From Sinomonas mesophila (lineage in GTDB: Bacteria > Actinomycetota > Actinomycetes > Actinomycetales > Micrococcaceae), in the NCBI RefSeq assembly GCF_001999765.1, contig NZ_KV908331.1, positions 40,564 to 101,858 on the forward strand: a stretch of DNA of 61,295 bases. The letters are read 5' to 3'. Each line of letters starts with the position of its first letter. The stretch's first letter is position 1. The position numbers and the translations under genes are program-made. The notes under the pieces were generated by a model, which saw nothing but the letters and a program-made list of their open reading frames with translations, was not told the DNA's origin and made no database searches. Below are positions 34,940 through 42,739 of the stretch, piece after piece.

Positions 34940-35941
34940 GTGGACCCGGCCATGCTGCGGGCCGCGCTGCGGCTCAAGGCGTTCTCCCGCCGCGCCTTCC
35001 TCGGCGGCGTGACCGGCTCGGCGCTCCTCGCGGCGGACCTGTTCGTCACCCGTGAGGTGCAGAACCGGCGCCGACAGGTCGCGCTGCTCGAGCTCGCGGA
35101 CGACGCCGCGCGGCAGCGCTTCCCGGACGCCTCCTGGATCCTGTTCCCCGGCTACAAGACGAGCTGGGAGGAGGCGCGGATCATCCTCGCCTCCCTGCGC
35201 GGCTCGCTCGCCGAGCGCGGGCAGCTCGCCGCCGTCGGCTACTCGAACCTGGGCCTCGATCTCGACGAGATTCTCGATGCCCTGCGCGCCTACGTGCGGC
35301 AGCGGCGCCTGCGGCGGCTCTACTTCTACGGGCACTCCTTCGGCGGCATGATCGCCACCGAGGTCGCGGCGCGGCTCCTCGCGGACGATGGCGTTCAGGT
35401 GCGCGTCATCCTGCTCGACTCCTCGCCCGCGTCGAAGTTCGACGTGCTCGACCAGGCGATGTTCTCCTCGATCGTGCACCTGTACGAGCTCGGCTTCCGC
35501 GTGCCGTCCGTGGTGCGGGGCGGGTATGAGCTCGGGGAGCGGATCGTGCACAAGAACGAGCGCACCTGGGGGCAGGTCGTGGACCAGACCCTCGAGCAGC
35601 TGTCGCCGCTCGCGCCCTCGAGCGTGCTCATCCAGAGCGAGTCCGAGTACATCTACCTGTGGGACGGGACCCGGTTCGAGAACGCGCTCGGCTCCGCGCA
35701 GATGGCATTCATCGGCAACCCGGGGGACCAGACCGTGGACTACGCCTCGGCCCGGTCCCGGTGGGGACGGTACTTCGGCGCGAACCTCGTGAGCTCCGAC
35801 CTCCAGACCATCGGCGCCTTCCCCGCGCACGCGAGCCCCCAGTGGAGCGGCATCGTCTACAACCAGGTGCTGGGTCGGCTCCTGCCCGAGCTCCTGCCCC
35901 TCGCGCGCAGCATGGGAGGCGGCGGGGGCGGCGCCGGCTGA
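34940..35941 (+). CDS. Alpha/beta hydrolase with Tat-like N-terminus
   Basis: A 333-residue hydrolase of unknown substrate. The N-terminus has a twin-arginine pattern SRRAFL (16-21) before a hydrophobic stretch, suggesting Tat export or membrane anchoring. The nucleophile elbow GHSFGG (131-136, Ser133) is clear; an acid in GNPGDQTVDY and a His in FPAHASPQW may complete the triad. The fold resembles thioesterase or lipase-type enzymes. The C-terminus ends in a Gly-rich run. The GTG start has GGGGGAG upstream. Confidence 0.75.
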   Translation: MDPAMLRAALRLKAFSRRAFLGGVTGSALLAADLFVTREVQNRRRQVALLELADDAARQRFPDASWILFPGYKTSWEEARIILASLRGSLAERGQLAAVGYSNLGLDLDEILDALRAYVRQRRLRRLYFYGHSFGGMIATEVAARLLADDGVQVRVILLDSSPASKFDVLDQAMFSSIVHLYELGFRVPSVVRGGYELGERIVHKNERTWGQVVDQTLEQLSPLAPSSVLIQSESEYIYLWDGTRFENALGSAQMAFIGNPGDQTVDYASARSRWGRYFGANLVSSDLQTIGAFPAHASPQWSGIVYNQVLGRLLPELLPLARSMGGGGGGAG

Positions 35942-35959
35942 CCCGCCCCCCGGTCCCGT

Positions 35960-36022
35960 GGGAGGTGACCCCGCAACGCTGGGAGGTGACCCCGCAACGC
36001 TGGGAGGTGACCCCGCGTCGTC
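35960..36022. repeat. Three 21-bp tandem repeats, core GGGAGGTGACCCCGCA
   Basis: Units start at 35960, 35981 and 36002. They fill the gap between convergent genes and end 5 bp before the HAD-gene stop. The same 16-nt core recurs in a second array at 40935-41005. The core resembles an extended Shine-Dalgarno sequence. Confidence 0.9.
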
Positions 36023-36027
36023 GTGCG

Positions 36028-36849
36028 TCAGAGCTGCTTGAGCAGCTCCGCGACCGAGCCGACCACCTGGTTGGGTCGGAACGGGTAGGCCGAGATGTCC
36101 TGGCGCTGCGTGATGCCCGAGAGCACGAGCACCGTGTGCAGGCCCGCCTCCATGCCCGCGATGATGTCCGTGTCCATTCGGTCGCCGATCATCGCGGTCG
36201 TCTCGGAGTGGGCGTCGATCTGGTTCATGGCGGAGCGGAACATCATGGGGTTCGGCTTGCCGATCGTGTACGGCTCGCGGCCGGTGGCCTTCGTGATGAG
36301 CGCCGCGATCGCGCCCGTCGCCGGGAGGACTCCCTCGCGGGACGGGCCGGTCGCGTCCGGGTTGGTCGCAATGAACCGGGCGCCGGCGAGGATGAGCCGG
36401 ATCGCCGTCGTGATCGCGTTGAACGAGTAGGTGCGGGTCTCGCCGAGCACGACGTAGTCGGGGTCGTGATCGGTGAGGATCACGCCCGCCTCGTGGAGCG
36501 CCGTCGTGAGCCCCGCCTCGCCGATGCAGTACACGCGCGCGCCCGGCATCTGGTCCTTGATGAAGACGGCCGTCGCGAGCGCCGACGTCCAGATGTTCTC
36601 CTCCGGGATGGACAGTCCCGAGGCCTGCAGCCGCGCCGCGAGGTCGCGCGGCGTGAAGATCGAGTTGTTCGTCAGGACGAGGAAGCGCCGGGACGTGTCG
36701 ACCCAACGCTGGATGAGCTCGGGAGCGCCGGGGATCGGGTGGTTCTCGTGCACGAGCACGCCGTCCATGTCCGTGAGCCAGCACTCGATCTCCTGGCCGC
36801 TGCGGTAGACGGGATGTGCAGGCTCGACGGCGACGGGGGACTCGCTCAT
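36028..36849 (-). CDS. HAD-IIA family phosphatase (NagD type)
   Basis: A 273-residue haloacid-dehalogenase hydrolase. Motif I DMDGVLVHE with the DxD pair, motif II LTNNS, the KPNPMMF lysine motif and motif IV GDRMDTDI are all visible, with the C2-type cap between them. The ATG at 36849 is chosen because GGAG lies 6 nt upstream; the frame is open further upstream but without conserved sequence. Family members dephosphorylate nucleotide or sugar monophosphates. It is divergent from the mod operon and probably unrelated to it. Confidence 0.88.
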   Translation of the reverse strand: MSESPVAVEPAHPVYRSGQEIECWLTDMDGVLVHENHPIPGAPELIQRWVDTSRRFLVLTNNSIFTPRDLAARLQASGLSIPEENIWTSALATAVFIKDQMPGARVYCIGEAGLTTALHEAGVILTDHDPDYVVLGETRTYSFNAITTAIRLILAGARFIATNPDATGPSREGVLPATGAIAALITKATGREPYTIGKPNPMMFRSAMNQIDAHSETTAMIGDRMDTDIIAGMEAGLHTVLVLSGITQRQDISAYPFRPNQVVGSVAELLKQL

Positions 36850-36919
36850 GGACGCTCCAGGGCTAGCGGGGCACGGACAGGACCAGTCTTCCATCCGCGG
36901 GCGCCGCCCTTCCCCTTTT

Positions 36920-36962
36920 CCGCGCATGCGGAGCAACATGCCACATGATCCCGCATATGCGG
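36920..36962. promoter_or_regulatory. Two palindromic sites upstream of the HTH-Mop/mod operon
   Basis: CCGCGCATGCGG (36920-36931) and the perfect palindrome CCGCATATGCGG (36951-36962) share CCGC..ATGCGG. The second abuts the -10 TAGAAT at 36966-36971, so binding there would block transcription. Autoregulation by the HTH-Mop protein is the natural guess. Confidence 0.65.
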
Positions 36963-36977
36963 ACATAGAATGGCCGT

Positions 36978-37382
36978 ATGGCCCTCATCCGTATCGCAGA
37001 GGCGGCCCGCCTGCTCGGCGTGAGCGACGACACCGTGCGCCGCTGGGTCGACGCCGGCACGCTCACCGCCGCCAAGGACGACTCCGGCCGCGCCGCGGTC
37101 GACGGCGCCGAGCTCGCCGCCCACGCGCGGCGCACCGCCGCGGCGCCCGCCGATTCGGCCGGCGTCGGCCGCTCGGCGCGCAACCAGTTCGTGGGGCTCG
37201 TGACCGACGTGGTCCAGGACAAGGTCATGGCGCAGGTCGAGCTGCAGTGCGGGCCGCATCGCGTCGTCTCGCTCATGAGCGCCGAGGCCGTGCGTGAGCT
37301 CGGCCTCGAGCCGGGCAGCGTCGCCACCGCGGTCGTGAAGGCCACGGCCGTGATCGTCGAGACCTCGGGACGGAAGGCCTAG
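36978..37382 (+). CDS. HTH-TOBE/Mop molybdate-responsive regulator
   Basis: A 134-residue protein fusing an excisionase/MerR-like helix-turn-helix (IRIAEAARLLGVSDDTVRRWVDAG) to a molybdate-binding Mop/TOBE domain (about residues 65-131, RNQFVGLVTDVV...VVKATAVIVET). It is the first gene of the modABC operon and very likely senses molybdate or tungstate to control it. TAGAAT ends 6 nt before the ATG, indicating a leaderless mRNA. Its TAG overlaps the modA GTG by one base. Confidence 0.88.
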   Translation: MALIRIAEAARLLGVSDDTVRRWVDAGTLTAAKDDSGRAAVDGAELAAHARRTAAAPADSAGVGRSARNQFVGLVTDVVQDKVMAQVELQCGPHRVVSLMSAEAVRELGLEPGSVATAVVKATAVIVETSGRKA

Positions 37383-38140
37383 TGAAGCGCGCCGTGAGTG
37401 CCGCGCTCGCTGCCCTCGTTCTCTCGACCGCCCCGCTGCTGGCCGGGTGCACGCCGCCCTCGGGGGAGCGGTCCCTGACCGTGTTCGCCGCGGCCTCCCT
37501 CCGGCAGAGCTTCACGGAGATCGGCGAGGCGTTCGAGGCCGCGCACCCGGGCGTCCGGGTCGCGCTCAACGTCGCGGGCTCCTCCGACCTCGCGGCGCAG
37601 ATCGCGCAGGGCGCGCCCGCCGACGTGTTCGCCTCGGCGGACACGACGACCATGGACAGGGTCACAGGGGCGGGGCTCGCTGACGGCGACGCGGCGGTGT
37701 TCGCCACGAACGTCCTCACGATCGCCGTCGCCCCCGGCAACCCGGACGGGATCACTGGACTCGCGGACCTCTCCCTGCCCGGGCTCCGGCTCGTGCAGTG
37801 CGCGCCGCAGGTCCCGTGCGGTTCGGCGGCGCAGGCCGCAGCCGCCCGGGCCGGCGTCGACCTGGCGCCCGTGAGCGAGGAGCCCACCGTCACGGACGTG
37901 CTCGGCAAGGTCATCTCGGGGGAGGCCGACGCGGGGCTCGTCTACGTCACGGACGTCCGGGGCGCCGGTGGCGCCGTCGAGGGCGTCGCGTTCCCCGAGT
38001 CGGCGGCTGCCGTGAACCGGTACCCGATCGCCGCCCTGCGCGGCGCGCGGGAGCCGGAGCTAGCACGCGAGTTCGCGGCCTTCGTCGCGGGGGCCGAGGC
38101 ACGGAAGGTGCTCGAGGATGCTGGCTTCGGCGCGCCCTGA
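37382..38140 (+). CDS. modA: Molybdate-binding lipoprotein
   Basis: Extracellular molybdate receptor, 252 residues. Lipobox LLAGC (Cys23); the mature domain begins [21 protein letters not shown], and [25 protein letters not shown] carries the Ser residues that bind the oxyanion. It starts at a GTG overlapping the regulator's stop and runs 23 bp into modB. Confidence 0.94.
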   Translation: MKRAVSAALAALVLSTAPLLAGCTPPSGERSLTVFAAASLRQSFTEIGEAFEAAHPGVRVALNVAGSSDLAAQIAQGAPADVFASADTTTMDRVTGAGLADGDAAVFATNVLTIAVAPGNPDGITGLADLSLPGLRLVQCAPQVPCGSAAQAAAARAGVDLAPVSEEPTVTDVLGKVISGEADAGLVYVTDVRGAGGAVEGVAFPESAAAVNRYPIAALRGAREPELAREFAAFVAGAEARKVLEDAGFGAP

Positions 38141-38930
38141 CTCTCAGGCCCGCGGGTTCACGGGCCTCCCACGCTGGATCTGGGCCCCCGCAGCGCTCGG
38201 CGCGCTGTTCGTCGTCGTGCCCCCCGCCGGAATCCTGGCCCGCGTCGACTGGGCGGACTTTGTCCTGCTCGTGACCTCCGAGTCCTCCCTCGCCGCCCTT
38301 CGCCTGAGCCTGGGAACCGCCGCGGCGAGCACCGCCGTCGTCCTCCTCCTCGGCGTGCCGATGGCGATGGCCCTCGCCCGCGGCACCCTCCCCGGCCTGC
38401 GGGTACTGCGCGCGCTCGTGCTGCTCCCGCTCGTGCTGCCGCCCGTCGTCGGCGGCCTCGCGCTCCTGTACACCTTCGGGCGGCTCGGGCTCGTCGGCCG
38501 GTGGCTCGACGTCCTCGGCGTGCAGCTCGCGTTCTCGACCGCCGCCGTCGTCATGGCGCAGGCGTTCGTCTCGCTGCCGTTCCTCGTCGTGAGCCTCGAG
38601 GGCGCGCTTCGCACCGCGGGCGGGCGGTACGAGGCCGTCGCCGCGACGCTCGGGGCGTCCCCCACGCACGCGTTCCGCCGCGTGACGCTCCCGCTCGTGC
38701 TGCCGGGGCTCGCCTCGGGCCTCGTGCTCGCGTTCGCGCGCTCGCTCGGCGAGTTCGGCGCGACGCTCACGTTCGCCGGGAGCCTCCAGGGCGTCACGCG
38801 CACGCTCCCGCTCGAGGTGTACCTCCAGCGCGAGGCGGACCCGGACGCGGCCGTCGCGCTCGCCCTCCTGCTCGTCGCGGTGGCCGCCGCCGTCGTCGGC
38901 CTCGCCTACGGCCGCCGGGGCCTGCGGTGA
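38118..38930 (+). CDS. modB: Molybdate ABC transporter permease
   Basis: A 270-residue permease with five to six helices. The ATPase-contact loop [25 protein letters not shown] and [15 protein letters not shown] are typical of ModB. The ATG overlaps the end of modA by 23 bp and the stop overlaps modC by 4 bp. Confidence 0.94.
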   Translation: MLASARPDSQARGFTGLPRWIWAPAALGALFVVVPPAGILARVDWADFVLLVTSESSLAALRLSLGTAAASTAVVLLLGVPMAMALARGTLPGLRVLRALVLLPLVLPPVVGGLALLYTFGRLGLVGRWLDVLGVQLAFSTAAVVMAQAFVSLPFLVVSLEGALRTAGGRYEAVAATLGASPTHAFRRVTLPLVLPGLASGLVLAFARSLGEFGATLTFAGSLQGVTRTLPLEVYLQREADPDAAVALALLLVAVAAAVVGLAYGRRGLR

Positions 38931-40072
38931 GCGCGCCGCTCCTCGCGGTCGACGCGGGCGTCGCCGCTCGCGGCGTGCGGCTCGCCGTCGGCGTGGGGGA
39001 CGGCGAGACGGTGGCCATCATGGGCCCGAACGGGGCCGGGAAGTCGACGCTGTTCGCGCTCTGCGCGGGGCTCCTGCGGCCGGACGACGGCGGAGTGCGG
39101 CTGGGCGGGCGCGTCCTCGCCGACCACTCCGGGGCGTGGGTCCCGCCCCACCGGCGCGGGATCGCACTGCTCGCGCAGGAGCCGCTCCTGTTCCCGCACC
39201 TGAACGCGCTCGAGAATGTGGCCTTCGCCCCGCGCGCGGCGGGGGCGTCGCGCCGGGCCGCGCGGGCCGCGGCGGAGCGCTGGCTCGCGGAGGTCGACGC
39301 CTCCGACCTCGCCGCGCGCCGGCCCGGCGAGCTCTCGGGCGGCCAGGCCCAGCGCGTCGCCATCGCGCGGGCGCTCGCCGCCGAGCCGCGCGTCCTCCTG
39401 CTCGACGAGCCCTTCGTGGCCCTCGACGTCGCCGCCGCCCCTGCCCTGCGGCGGCTCCTGCGGCGAGTCCTCGCCGGCCGGACCGCCCTTGTCATCACGC
39501 ACGAACCGCTCGACGCGCACCTGCTCGCCGACCGCGTCGTCGTCCTCGAGTCCGGACGCGTCGCCGAATCCGGACCCACCGCTGAGCTGCTCGAGCGGCC
39601 CCGCAGCCGCTTCGCCGCCGGGCTCGCGGGGCTCAACTTCGTGGCGGGGCGGTCGACGGCGGTGGGCTCGGGGAACGCGGGCCGCCTCGCCGTCGAGGGG
39701 CTCGGCGAGGTCTCGGGCAGCGTGCCCGACGGCGTCGCGGCGCCGGCGGACGGCGAGGAAGCCGTCGCGGTGTTCCGGCCCGCCGACATTGCCGTCTTCC
39801 GGCCGGCGGATATCCCGCACGGATCGCCGCGCAACTCGTGGCGCGCCACCGTGCAGGAGCTCGAGCCGCGGGGCGTGCAGGTCCGCGTGCACTGCGAGGC
39901 CGGGCCTGCGCTGGGCGCCGTCCCGACCGGCGCGGTCCCGACCGGGGCGGGGCAGCCGGTGCGCCTCAGCGCCGATCTCACTCCCGCTGCCGCCGCCGAA
40001 CTCGACCTCGCGCCGGGGCAGCCCGTCGTCCTGTCGGTCAAGGCGGCGGCCGTGTCGCTCTACGGCGTGTAG
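38927..40072 (+). CDS. modC: Molybdate ABC transporter ATPase
   Basis: A 381-residue ATPase. Walker [10 protein letters not shown], signature [15 protein letters not shown], Walker B VLLLDEPF and the switch His in VITHEP are intact. The C-terminal third (after about residue 235) is a TOBE domain, which in ModC binds molybdate and can mediate trans-inhibition. [12 protein letters not shown] repeat is seen in the TOBE linker. The GTG start overlaps modB. Confidence 0.94.
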   Translation: MSAPLLAVDAGVAARGVRLAVGVGDGETVAIMGPNGAGKSTLFALCAGLLRPDDGGVRLGGRVLADHSGAWVPPHRRGIALLAQEPLLFPHLNALENVAFAPRAAGASRRAARAAAERWLAEVDASDLAARRPGELSGGQAQRVAIARALAAEPRVLLLDEPFVALDVAAAPALRRLLRRVLAGRTALVITHEPLDAHLLADRVVVLESGRVAESGPTAELLERPRSRFAAGLAGLNFVAGRSTAVGSGNAGRLAVEGLGEVSGSVPDGVAAPADGEEAVAVFRPADIAVFRPADIPHGSPRNSWRATVQELEPRGVQVRVHCEAGPALGAVPTGAVPTGAGQPVRLSADLTPAAAAELDLAPGQPVVLSVKAAAVSLYGV

Positions 40073-40098
40073 CCGTCCTCGGCGACCCCAGAGAAGAA

Positions 40099-40111
40099 AT
40101 TGTTGAACAAT
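40099..40111. promoter_or_regulatory. GntR-type palindrome upstream of pxpA
   Basis: ATTGTTGAACAAT is a perfect 6+1+6 palindrome in an otherwise GC-rich region. The FCD-type GntR gene at the end of this operon (44597) is the obvious candidate binder. Confidence 0.65.
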
Positions 40112-40132
40112 CTGCCGATCTCGTGGATCATG

Positions 40133-40153
40133 GTCTCAGAACCACACTGAGAC
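40133..40153 (+). promoter_or_regulatory. Stem-loop directly before the pxpA ribosome binding site
   Basis: GTCTCAG (40133-40139) and CTGAGAC (40147-40153) are perfectly complementary with a 7-nt loop, and GGAGGT starts 2 nt later. It could be an operator half or an RNA hairpin affecting translation. Confidence 0.55.
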
Positions 40154-40163
40154 GGAGGTCACG

Positions 40164-40922
40164 ATGACGGTCATCGACATGAACAGCGACGTCGGGGAGT
40201 CGTTCGGCGCGTGGACGATGGGCGACGACGCCGCAGTCTTCCGCCACGTCACGAGCGCGAACGTCGCGTGCGGGTTCCATGCCGGGGATCCGTCCGGCAT
40301 CGCCGCCACGTGCCGCGACGCCGTCGCCGCCGGGGTCGCGATCGGCGCGCACGTAGGCTACCGGGACCTCGCGGGATTCGGGCGGCGATTCCTGGACTGC
40401 ACGTCGAGCGAGCTCGCCGACGACGTCCTCTACCAGCTCGGCGCCCTCGATGCCCTCGCCCGCGCTGCGGGCGGCGAGGTCAGCTACGTCAAGCCGCACG
40501 GCGCCCTCTACAACACGATCGTGCACCACGAGGTACACGCCCAGGCCGTGGTCGACGCCGTCGCGGCCTTCCGCCCGGGCCTGCCCCTCCTGCTCCTGCC
40601 GGGCGCCGTCGCACTTGAGAAGGCCGCGGCGAAGGGCCTGCGCGCCGTCGCGGAGGCGTTCGCCGACCGCGCCTACAACCCCGACGGCACACTCGTCTCC
40701 CGCCGCGAGGAGGGCGCCGTCCTCCACGACCCCGAGGTGATCGCCAAGAACATGGTCCGCCTCGCGACCGAGGGCGTCATCGTGGCCCGGGACGGCTCCG
40801 AGCTTCGCCCCGGCGCCGAGAGCATCTGCGTCCACGGCGACACCCCCGGAGCGGTCGCAATGGCCGCCGCGGTCCGGTCCGCACTCGACGCCGCCGGCGT
40901 GACCGTGCGGAGCTTCGCGTGA
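40164..40922 (+). CDS. pxpA: 5-oxoprolinase subunit PxpA (LamB/YcsF family)
   Basis: A 252-residue subunit of the ATP-dependent prokaryotic 5-oxoprolinase, which opens 5-oxoproline to glutamate. The family motifs [38 protein letters not shown] and VKPHGALYN are all present. GGAGGTCACG precedes the ATG. It begins the pxp operon; the fused pxpBC gene follows after a repeat array. Confidence 0.94.
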   Translation: MTVIDMNSDVGESFGAWTMGDDAAVFRHVTSANVACGFHAGDPSGIAATCRDAVAAGVAIGAHVGYRDLAGFGRRFLDCTSSELADDVLYQLGALDALARAAGGEVSYVKPHGALYNTIVHHEVHAQAVVDAVAAFRPGLPLLLLPGAVALEKAAAKGLRAVAEAFADRAYNPDGTLVSRREEGAVLHDPEVIAKNMVRLATEGVIVARDGSELRPGAESICVHGDTPGAVAMAAAVRSALDAAGVTVRSFA

Positions 40923-40934
40923 CCACGCGTTCCC

Positions 40935-41005
40935 GGGAGGTGACCCCGCATCGTGGGGAGGTGACCCCGCATCGTGGGGAGGTGACCCCGCATCGTGGGG
41001 AGGTG
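40935..41005 (+). repeat. 21-bp tandem repeats (three and a half copies) at the pxpBC start
   Basis: GGGAGGTGACCCCGCATCGTG at 40935, 40956 and 40977, with a partial fourth copy at 40998-41005. The 16-nt core is identical to the array at 35960-36022. The partial copy supplies GGGGAGG 5 nt before the GTG at 41009. Confidence 0.93.
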
Positions 41006-41008
41006 GGA

Positions 41009-42724
41009 GTGCAGGTGCGGTGGGCCGGCCCGCGCGGTCTGCTCGTCGAGCGTGAGGGGCCCGAGCCGCTCGAGGCCGTCCTCGCCCTCCATGGCCGCCT
41101 CGCCGCCGAGCCCCTCCCGGGACAGGTCGACGCCGTCGCCGCCGCCACGACCGTCCTCGTCACCTTCGCCACGGCCGAGCACGCCCGCGCCGCGCGCACT
41201 GCCGTCGTGCGGCTCGCCGAGGCCGGTCCGGGCGAGGCCGCCCGCGCCGCCTCGAGGCACGTCACGATCGAGGTCGTGTACGACGGCGAGGACCTCGCCG
41301 AGGTTGGCCGGCTCACGTGCCTCGGGGTGGACGGTGTCGTCGCGGCGCACACGGGCCAGGTCTGGACGGCCGCGTTCGGCGGCTTCGCGCCCGGCTTCGC
41401 CTACCTCGTGGGGGAGGACCGTCGGCTTGACGTGCCCCGCCGCAGCACGCCGCGCACCGCCGTCCCCGCCGGCGCGGTCGCCCTCGGCGGCCAGTTCTCG
41501 GCCGTGTACCCGCGGCAGTCTCCGGGCGGCTGGCAGCTGATCGGCCGCACGTCCGCCGCCATGTGGGACCTCGGCCGCGACGAGCCGGCCCTCGTCCGCC
41601 CCGGCGACACCGTCAGCTACGTCGCGGTGCGCGAGCAGGCCGTGCTCACCGCCGAGCCGGCCTCCGCCAAGGGGCCGGACTCCGGCCCTGAGCCGGCATC
41701 CGCCGCCATCCCGGCGCACGACGCCGTGTCCTCGGCTTCCGCTGCCGGGCCGGCGCACGACGCCGCCGGGCCGGGCCTCGTCGTCGTCACGCCGGGGCTG
41801 CAGTCGCTCGTGCAGGACCTCGGCCGCCCGGGCCTCGGGGACCTCGGCGTCCCCGCCGCCGGCGCCGCGGACGAGGCCTCGGCGCGCCAGGCCAACCGGC
41901 TCGTGGGCAACGAGCCGGGCGCGGCCGTGGTCGAGAACCTCCTCGGCGGCCTCGCGGTCCGGGCCGAGGGCGATCTGGTCCTCGCCCTCGCGGGAGCGCC
42001 TGCACCGCTCGCGATCCGCGATGTCGAGGGCGCCGTCCTCCGCCGGCCCGCCGCCCACGTCCCCTTCGCGCTCCTCGACGGCGAGGTGCTCGAGCTCGGC
42101 GCCCCCACGGCAGGCCTGCGCTGCTACCTCGCGGCCCGCGGCGGCCTCGACGTTCCCGAGGTGCTCGGGAGCCGCTCGGCGGACACCATGTCCGGCCTCG
42201 GCCCTGCCCCGCTCGCGGCCGGCACGCGGCTGCCCGTCGCCCGGCCGGCCGCTCCGCTCGCCGCCGTCGGCGCGCCCGAGCCGCCCGCCGTCGTCGTGCC
42301 TGATGCCGGAACAGCGGGACGCGGTGAGCAGCCGTCCGAGCTCCGCGTCGTCCTCGGCCCGCGCGATGACTGGTTCCCGACCGAGTCCATCGCGGCGCTC
42401 ACCGGCCAGGACTGGATCGTGACCGAGCAGTCCAACCGGATCGGCGTGCGCCTGCGGCCCGCGAGCGCCGACGAGTCCGGGGACGGCGCCGCGGGCCGGC
42501 CGCTCGAGCGCTCGCGCGAGGGCGAGCTCGCGAGCGAGGGCGCCGCGACGGGCTCGCTCCAGGTCCCGCCGAGCGGCCACCCCGTCCTGTTCCTCCCCGA
42601 CCACCCGGTGACGGGCGGCTACCCGGTGATCGCCGTCGTTGTGCCCGAGGACCTCCCGCTCGCCGCCCAGACCCCGCCGGGGGCGCGCCTCCGGTTCCGC
42701 ATCACCGACCCCGGCCAGACCTGA
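41009..42724 (+). CDS. pxpBC: Fused 5-oxoprolinase subunits PxpB-PxpC
   Basis: A 571-residue fusion. The N-terminal KipI/PxpB part (about 1-215) has FGGFAPGFAYLVG and the RRSTPRTAVPAGAVALGG stretch. After an Ala/Pro-rich linker (about 215-250) the KipA/PxpC part has GLQSLVQDLGRPGLGDLGV, GPRDDWF and LPDHPVTGGYPVIAVV. Start choice: the GTG at 41009 gives the usual PxpB N-terminus (VQVRWAGPRG). A GTG at 40919 overlapping the pxpA stop is also in frame and would translate the 21-bp repeats as GEVTPHR units. Confidence 0.9.
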   Translation: MQVRWAGPRGLLVEREGPEPLEAVLALHGRLAAEPLPGQVDAVAAATTVLVTFATAEHARAARTAVVRLAEAGPGEAARAASRHVTIEVVYDGEDLAEVGRLTCLGVDGVVAAHTGQVWTAAFGGFAPGFAYLVGEDRRLDVPRRSTPRTAVPAGAVALGGQFSAVYPRQSPGGWQLIGRTSAAMWDLGRDEPALVRPGDTVSYVAVREQAVLTAEPASAKGPDSGPEPASAAIPAHDAVSSASAAGPAHDAAGPGLVVVTPGLQSLVQDLGRPGLGDLGVPAAGAADEASARQANRLVGNEPGAAVVENLLGGLAVRAEGDLVLALAGAPAPLAIRDVEGAVLRRPAAHVPFALLDGEVLELGAPTAGLRCYLAARGGLDVPEVLGSRSADTMSGLGPAPLAAGTRLPVARPAAPLAAVGAPEPPAVVVPDAGTAGRGEQPSELRVVLGPRDDWFPTESIAALTGQDWIVTEQSNRIGVRLRPASADESGDGAAGRPLERSREGELASEGAATGSLQVPPSGHPVLFLPDHPVTGGYPVIAVVVPEDLPLAAQTPPGARLRFRITDPGQT

Positions 42725-42739
42725 AGAAGGATCCCGCTC

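Noticed and set aside
35960-36022. Possible CRISPR array
   Set aside because: The repeats are contiguous with no spacers, and no cas genes are present; the same holds for the array at 40935.
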